From positions 47,771 through 67,216 of the forward strand of contig NHFW02000029.1 in the NCBI GenBank assembly GCA_002171295.2: a DNA stretch of 19,446 nt, read 5' to 3'. Positions 15,979-19,446 of the stretch are shown here, one piece after another (the stretch's first letter is position 1; each line of letters starts with the position of its first letter). A program made the translations under genes and the position numbers. This DNA comes from Flavobacteriaceae bacterium TMED121. Lineage in GTDB: Bacteria; Bacteroidota; Bacteroidia; Flavobacteriales; Flavobacteriaceae. Under the pieces are notes generated by a model, which had not been told where the DNA came from, ran no database searches, and saw nothing but the letters and a program-made list of their open reading frames with translations.

Positions 15979-16572
15979 CTAACTCTCTTCAAGCAATAAA
16001 TATAGGCTTTTAGCACTATTACCATATGATAAAAAATCTTTTTCGTCAACTGAATTTTTCACATTTAAAGTTGTAATGTTGGAAGGAAGCCTATCAGAGT
16101 ATTTGTTTTTCAGACTTGTCATTCCTTCACTCACATCATTTACAAAGTTATTTAGTCCTGAATAAACTATAATGTATGGAGGTAGATTATCTAATTTAAA
16201 ATCCTTTAATTGGTGATTACATATAAGGATCGTTCCTTTGTTGGCGATCAAGTATTCACAGCTGATTAAAAAAACCTTAAATTCATTTAATTCAATATTA
16301 GTGGGTTGGCAAATAATATGAAATCTATCCGATAAGTTTTTATCAAAACAGAGGATGTCTTCATTTTTCCAATGGTTTTCATCAAGTATTAATTTGAAAT
16401 AATGATCTGAACTTTTCTTATCTTCACTGTAAATAAATTTTCCACCTTTTTTTGTGAAAAGTTTTGCAAATATTACTTCTACTTCGTCACTTTTTTTTGG
16501 AAGATAAGGGCTATCACCGGATAATTTACTGGTTCTAGTTTCAGCGCCAAATAATCTACTCCAAAAACCCAC
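15979..16572 (-). CDS. LUD (LutC/YkgG-like) domain protein
   Basis: A 197-residue soluble protein that resembles the LutC/YkgG branch of the LUD superfamily. The supporting segments are DEVEVIFAKLFTKKGGKFIY (29-48), ILCFDKNLSDRF, CEYLIANKGTILICNHQ (105-121) and the C-terminal FLSYGNSAKSLYLLLEES. There are no Fe-S cysteine clusters. Canonical LutC works with LutA and LutB in lactate oxidation, but neither is nearby; the gene lies between ftsH and cdsA, an arrangement I recall from other flavobacteria. The start is GTG at 16572: no ATG precedes residue 150, and the in-frame upstream codon but two is the ftsH stop. Its biochemical role is unknown. Confidence 0.8.
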   Translation of the reverse strand: MGFWSRLFGAETRTSKLSGDSPYLPKKSDEVEVIFAKLFTKKGGKFIYSEDKKSSDHYFKLILDENHWKNEDILCFDKNLSDRFHIICQPTNIELNEFKVFLISCEYLIANKGTILICNHQLKDFKLDNLPPYIIVYSGLNNFVNDVSEGMTSLKNKYSDRLPSNITTLNVKNSVDEKDFLSYGNSAKSLYLLLEES

Positions 16573-16578
16573 TACAGA

Positions 16579-18537
16579 CTAGTTAACAGCAATCTTAATA
16601 TCTTTACCCCCTAATTCTTTTTCCTTATTCTTATTTTCAAAAGGTCTTTCCCCTAAAATTTTGAATAAGTCATCTTTGAAAATGACCTCTTTTTCAAGAA
16701 GCCTCTCAGCAAGTTGCTTTAATTTACTTTTGTTTTTCTTTAAAATATTACATGCTCTATTATATTGAAGCTCAATAATATCTGAAATTTCTTTATCAAT
16801 GACTTGAGCAGTTTTTTCTGAATAGGGTTTGGTAAAGCTGTTTTCCATCTGTCCGGATGAATCGTAGTAAGTAATATTACCAAGAGTATCGTTAAGACCA
16901 TAAACTGATACCATTGCTCTAGCTTGTTGAGTCACTTTTTCCAAATCGCTTAAAGCACCAGTACTAATCTTATTAAATATTATTTTCTCAGCTGCTCTAC
17001 CCCCGAGAGCTGCACACATTTCATCTAACATCTGTTCAGTTCTAATAATCATTCTTTCTTCAGGTAGATACCACGCAGCACCAAGAGATTGACCTCTTGG
17101 AACAATCGTTACTTTCACTAGTGGAGCAGCATATTCTAACAACCAACTAACCAATGCATGACCAGCCTCATGGAATGCAATAGTTTTCTTTTCTTCAGCT
17201 GTAACAATTTTATTTTTCTTTTCTAATCCCCCAATAATACGATCAACAGCATCAAGGAAATCTTGTTTTCCCACAGATTTTCTATTTTTTCTTGCAGCAA
17301 TTAATGCGGCTTCATTACATACATTAGCAATATCAGCTCCAGAAAAACCGGGAGTTTGCTTTGCCAAGAAGTCTATATCAAGATTTTTGATCGTCTTTAG
17401 TGGTTTAAGGTGAACCTTGAAGATTTCCTGTCTTTCATTAAGATCAGGCAAATCAACATAAATTTGACGATCAAATCGACCAGCTCGCATCAATGCCTTG
17501 TCTAATACATCTGCTCGGTTGGTGGCTGCTACTACAATTACATTTGTATCCGTTCCAAATCCATCCATTTCCGTAAGCAACTGATTAAGAGTATTTTCTC
17601 TCTCGTCGTTGGATCCTGTAAAGTTGTTTTTCCCCCTTGCTCGACCTATAGCATCTATTTCATCAATAAAAATTATAGAAGGAGATTTGTCTTTTGCTTG
17701 TTTAAATAAGTCTCTTACTCTCGAAGCACCAACACCTACAAACATTTCAACGAAGTCTGATCCAGACAAGGAGAAGAATGGTACTTTAGCTTCTCCTGCA
17801 ACAGCTTTGGCAAGTAATGTTTTTCCTGTCCCAGGTGATCCCACCAGTAATGCACCTTTTGGTATTTTACCACCTAAAATGGTGTATTTTTTTGGATTTT
17901 TTAGGAAGTCAACAATTTCTTGTATCTCTTCTTTTGCACCCTCTAAACCCGCAACATCTTTAAAAGTAGTCTTGACCTCAGTATTTTGATCAAATAATTT
18001 AGCTTTAGATTTTCCAATATTGAAAATTTGCCCCCCAGGTCCACCTGCTCCTCCTCCTGACATTCTTCTCATTAGAAAAAACCATACACCAATAATAATT
18101 ATAATGGGAAGAAAACCAAGTATAACATCCATCCAACGATTTTCTACAGTCGCAAACTCATATCTGAATTGTATACCATTATGCTGAGCTTGTTCAAGTT
18201 TCTTTTGAAATAATTCTAAATTCCCAACTTCGAATTCATAATGCGGACCGTTGGTATTTTCTTGACCTAAAATATTTTTGGACTTCACATTTTTATGAAT
18301 ACTTTTCTCTAGACCGTTCTTATTTAGCGATACTCTTGCTAATTTCTGATTGATTACAGTTACTTCCTCAATATCTCCATCATTTAAAAATCTTTCGAAA
18401 TCAGAAATATTCGTTTTGCCTAGAGATTGCCAATTATTGTCTCCCCCAAACATACTCATTGCAAGGAGAACAGTTATGATAATTCCATATACCCAATATG
18501 GATTAAATTTTGATTTATTGTTTTTATCTTCCTTCAT
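16579..18537 (-). CDS. ftsH: ATP-dependent zinc metalloprotease FtsH
   Basis: Membrane-anchored AAA+ protease that extracts and degrades membrane and soluble regulatory proteins. From the ATG at 18537 it has 652 residues: a short basic N-terminus, membrane helix 1 (about 15-30), a periplasmic domain, membrane helix 2 (about 138-156), the AAA module with Walker A GSPGTGKT (233-240), pore motif FVG (266-268), Walker B IIFIDEID (288-295) and the arginine-finger region MRAGRFDR (350-357), then the protease domain with HEAGH (456-460) and third zinc ligand Asp531. An in-frame TTG at 18543 would add two residues and abut the rsfS stop; I prefer the ATG. A Lys/Glu-rich tail of about 20 residues ends the protein. 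Confidence 0.97.
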   Translation of the reverse strand: MKEDKNNKSKFNPYWVYGIIITVLLAMSMFGGDNNWQSLGKTNISDFERFLNDGDIEEVTVINQKLARVSLNKNGLEKSIHKNVKSKNILGQENTNGPHYEFEVGNLELFQKKLEQAQHNGIQFRYEFATVENRWMDVILGFLPIIIIIGVWFFLMRRMSGGGAGGPGGQIFNIGKSKAKLFDQNTEVKTTFKDVAGLEGAKEEIQEIVDFLKNPKKYTILGGKIPKGALLVGSPGTGKTLLAKAVAGEAKVPFFSLSGSDFVEMFVGVGASRVRDLFKQAKDKSPSIIFIDEIDAIGRARGKNNFTGSNDERENTLNQLLTEMDGFGTDTNVIVVAATNRADVLDKALMRAGRFDRQIYVDLPDLNERQEIFKVHLKPLKTIKNLDIDFLAKQTPGFSGADIANVCNEAALIAARKNRKSVGKQDFLDAVDRIIGGLEKKNKIVTAEEKKTIAFHEAGHALVSWLLEYAAPLVKVTIVPRGQSLGAAWYLPEERMIIRTEQMLDEMCAALGGRAAEKIIFNKISTGALSDLEKVTQQARAMVSVYGLNDTLGNITYYDSSGQMENSFTKPYSEKTAQVIDKEISDIIELQYNRACNILKKNKSKLKQLAERLLEKEVIFKDDLFKILGERPFENKNKEKELGGKDIKIAVN

Positions 18538-18543
18538 ATTCAA

Positions 18544-18915
18544 TTAATAATTCGATGCTATTTTAATAGTTTTTGCATCTCCCCAAAGCCCTTCAATGTT
18601 GTAGTATTCTCTAATTTGTTTTTGAAAAACATGAACTACAACGTTCACATAGTCCAACAAAACCCATTCACAATTATTATTACCTTCTGTATTGTATGGT
18701 TTTTCTTTTAAAGCCTTACTTACTTTTTTTTTCACTGAACTTACAATTGCATTAACATGAGTGTTTGAGGTGCCTGAACAAACAATAAAATAACTTGACG
18801 GCATATTATCTATTTTTCTTAAGTCAAGCAAACTTATATCTATACCCTTGACATCATCAATCCCTGATATAATATTTGTAATTAGCTGATCTCTAGTAGA
18901 ATATAGTTTTGCCAT
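18544..18915 (-). CDS. rsfS: Ribosomal silencing factor RsfS
   Basis: Binds ribosomal protein uL14 on the 50S subunit and blocks subunit joining, lowering translation when nutrients are short. The 123-residue product carries the family pattern ISLLDLRKIDNMPSSYFIVCSG (27-48), TSNTHVNAI, EWVLLDYVNVVVHVF (83-97) and REYYNIEGLWGDAKTI (102-117). It is the first gene of a tightly packed minus-strand operon leading into ftsH, the LUD gene, cdsA and psd. A good candidate promoter lies about 20 bases before its ATG. It diverges from birA across 58 bases. Confidence 0.96.
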   Translation of the reverse strand: MAKLYSTRDQLITNIISGIDDVKGIDISLLDLRKIDNMPSSYFIVCSGTSNTHVNAIVSSVKKKVSKALKEKPYNTEGNNNCEWVLLDYVNVVVHVFQKQIREYYNIEGLWGDAKTIKIASNY

Positions 18916-18935
18916 TAAAATCCTTTAATTTTACC

Positions 18936-18943
18936 CAAATTTA
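18936..18943 (-). promoter_or_regulatory. Candidate -7 promoter element for the rsfS-ftsH-LUD-cdsA-psd operon
   Basis: The minus-strand sequence TAAATTTG (18943-18936) is a perfect match to the Bacteroidota -7 consensus TAnnTTTG. An ATG trinucleotide 19 bases upstream is a two-of-three match to the -33 TTG. Predicted transcription would start about 15 bases before the rsfS ATG at 18915. It would serve the whole five-gene operon, as the downstream genes have no spacers able to hold another promoter. Confidence 0.5.
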
Positions 18944-18944
18944 T

Positions 18945-18952
18945 TACTTTTT
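18945..18952 (+). promoter_or_regulatory. Weak candidate -7 element for birA
   Basis: TACTTTTT on the plus strand matches TAnnTTTG at all positions but the last and lies 21 bases before the birA ATG. No clear TTG -33 element is present. It would sit back-to-back with the rsfS -7 box, one base apart. Confidence 0.25.
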
Positions 18953-18973
18953 AGATTCATATCATCTTAATCA

Positions 18974-19446
18974 ATGACGAAATTCAATATAATCAAACTT
19001 GATGCCATTGGCTCAACAAATGATTGGTTTAAAAATAAGTTCCAATCCCAAAAATGTCAAGACGGTGACGTTGTTTGGGCTATGAACCAGACTAGAGGTA
19101 AAGGTCAGGGTTCTAATGTTTGGTTATCTGATGCTCATAAAAATATCACATTTAGTGTGTTCAAGCACTTTTCAGGATTAAATTCAGCAGAATCTTTTTT
19201 AATTAATTTTGCCGTTACATTAGCAATTATCAGGACACTGGAAAAGTTTAATATTCCCAATTTAAAAATCAAGTGGCCAAACGACATTTTGTCAGCTAAT
19301 AAAAAAATAGGTGGAGTTTTAATAGAAAATATGATCAAGGGAAAAATTTTCAGTGGATCTATAATTGGAATAGGTATTAATGTTAACCAAACATCTTTTA
19401 TTGATTTACCCTTTGCTGGCTCAATGCTTCTTCAAACTAATAAAAA
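18974..19446 (+). CDS. birA: Biotin--[acetyl-CoA-carboxylase] ligase, 5' part (runs off the window)
   Basis: Activates biotin to biotinyl-AMP and attaches it to the biotin carrier protein of acetyl-CoA carboxylase. The reading frame is open from the ATG at 18974 to the last base, giving 157 complete codons with no stop. Recognisable parts are LDAIGSTNDWF (9-19), the biotin/ATP loop QTRGKGQGSNVW (39-50), KIKWPNDIL (98-106), the lysine-containing KKIGGVLIEN (110-119) and GIGINVNQ (132-139). The protein begins directly at the catalytic domain, so it lacks the helix-turn-helix repressor domain of E. coli BirA and should be a monofunctional ligase. The loop departs from the usual GRGRxGxxW form. 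It diverges from rsfS. Confidence 0.93.
   Translation, partial: MTKFNIIKLDAIGSTNDWFKNKFQSQKCQDGDVVWAMNQTRGKGQGSNVWLSDAHKNITFSVFKHFSGLNSAESFLINFAVTLAIIRTLEKFNIPNLKIKWPNDILSANKKIGGVLIENMIKGKIFSGSIIGIGINVNQTSFIDLPFAGSMLLQTNK

Noticed and set aside
17609..17989. Plus-strand open frame of 126 codons opposite ftsH
   Set aside because: It mirrors the conserved AAA domain of ftsH (Walker A and B region) on the other strand; its residue composition is that of a reverse-frame shadow.
18538..18543. TTG at 18543 as the ftsH start
   Set aside because: It adds only two residues, and an ATG two codons later gives a normal start with a 6-base spacer to rsfS. The TTG cannot be excluded from sequence alone.
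1..19446. Search for CRISPR arrays, tRNA or rRNA genes, insertion sequences, toxin-antitoxin or defence modules
   Set aside because: Nearly every base is covered by core genes, the longest spacer is about 108 bases, and no repeats or transposase-like proteins are visible.

Overview
This window looks like part of the chromosome of a marine flavobacterium (Bacteroidota, Flavobacteriaceae-like). The DNA is AT-rich, and translation starts mostly lack a Shine-Dalgarno sequence. Candidate promoters resemble the Bacteroidota -7 box (TAnnTTTG). There is an Nqr sodium pump, and several gene orders (rsfS-ftsH-LUD-cdsA-psd, nqrF followed by a small orphan gene) are ones I associate with this group. This assignment is inference; no rRNA gene is present. 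The content is almost all core housekeeping. I see no tRNA or rRNA gene, insertion sequence, prophage, CRISPR array or clear rho-independent terminator. No gene-free stretch exceeds about 110 bases and roughly 98% of the window is coding, so the genome appears compact.

Layout. (1) 17-3968, plus strand: the distal part of an nqr operon (nqrD, nqrE, nqrF), then a small conserved gene of unknown function and an apbE-type flavin transferase. NqrDEF are membrane and electron-entry subunits of the Na+-pumping NADH:quinone reductase. ApbE would attach FMN to NqrB and NqrC, which should be encoded just upstream. (2) 3965-7627, minus strand: gpmI, a thioredoxin-like lipoprotein with a CxxS site, map, and a class I methyltransferase; the last three are abutting or overlapping. 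(3) 7713-9090, plus strand: rsgA and dtd, a ribosome-assembly GTPase and a D-aminoacyl-tRNA deacylase. (4) 9092-11801, minus strand: a DUF1573 secreted protein, a class I aminotransferase and murB. (5) 11910-14531, plus strand: valS. (6) 14532-18915, minus strand: a tight operon of rsfS, ftsH, a LUD-domain protein, cdsA and psd, combining ribosome silencing, membrane protease quality control and phospholipid synthesis. (7) 18974 to the window end, plus strand: the first part of a monofunctional biotin-protein ligase (birA), cut off by the window edge.

No obviously new multi-gene system is present. The most interesting items are the unnamed small gene inside the nqr operon, the LUD protein placed in a phospholipid/protease operon, a methyltransferase with a non-canonical SAM motif translationally coupled to methionine aminopeptidase, a monothiol thioredoxin-like lipoprotein, an acidic calcium-loop-like insert in NqrF, and three convergent gene pairs with no space for a terminator.
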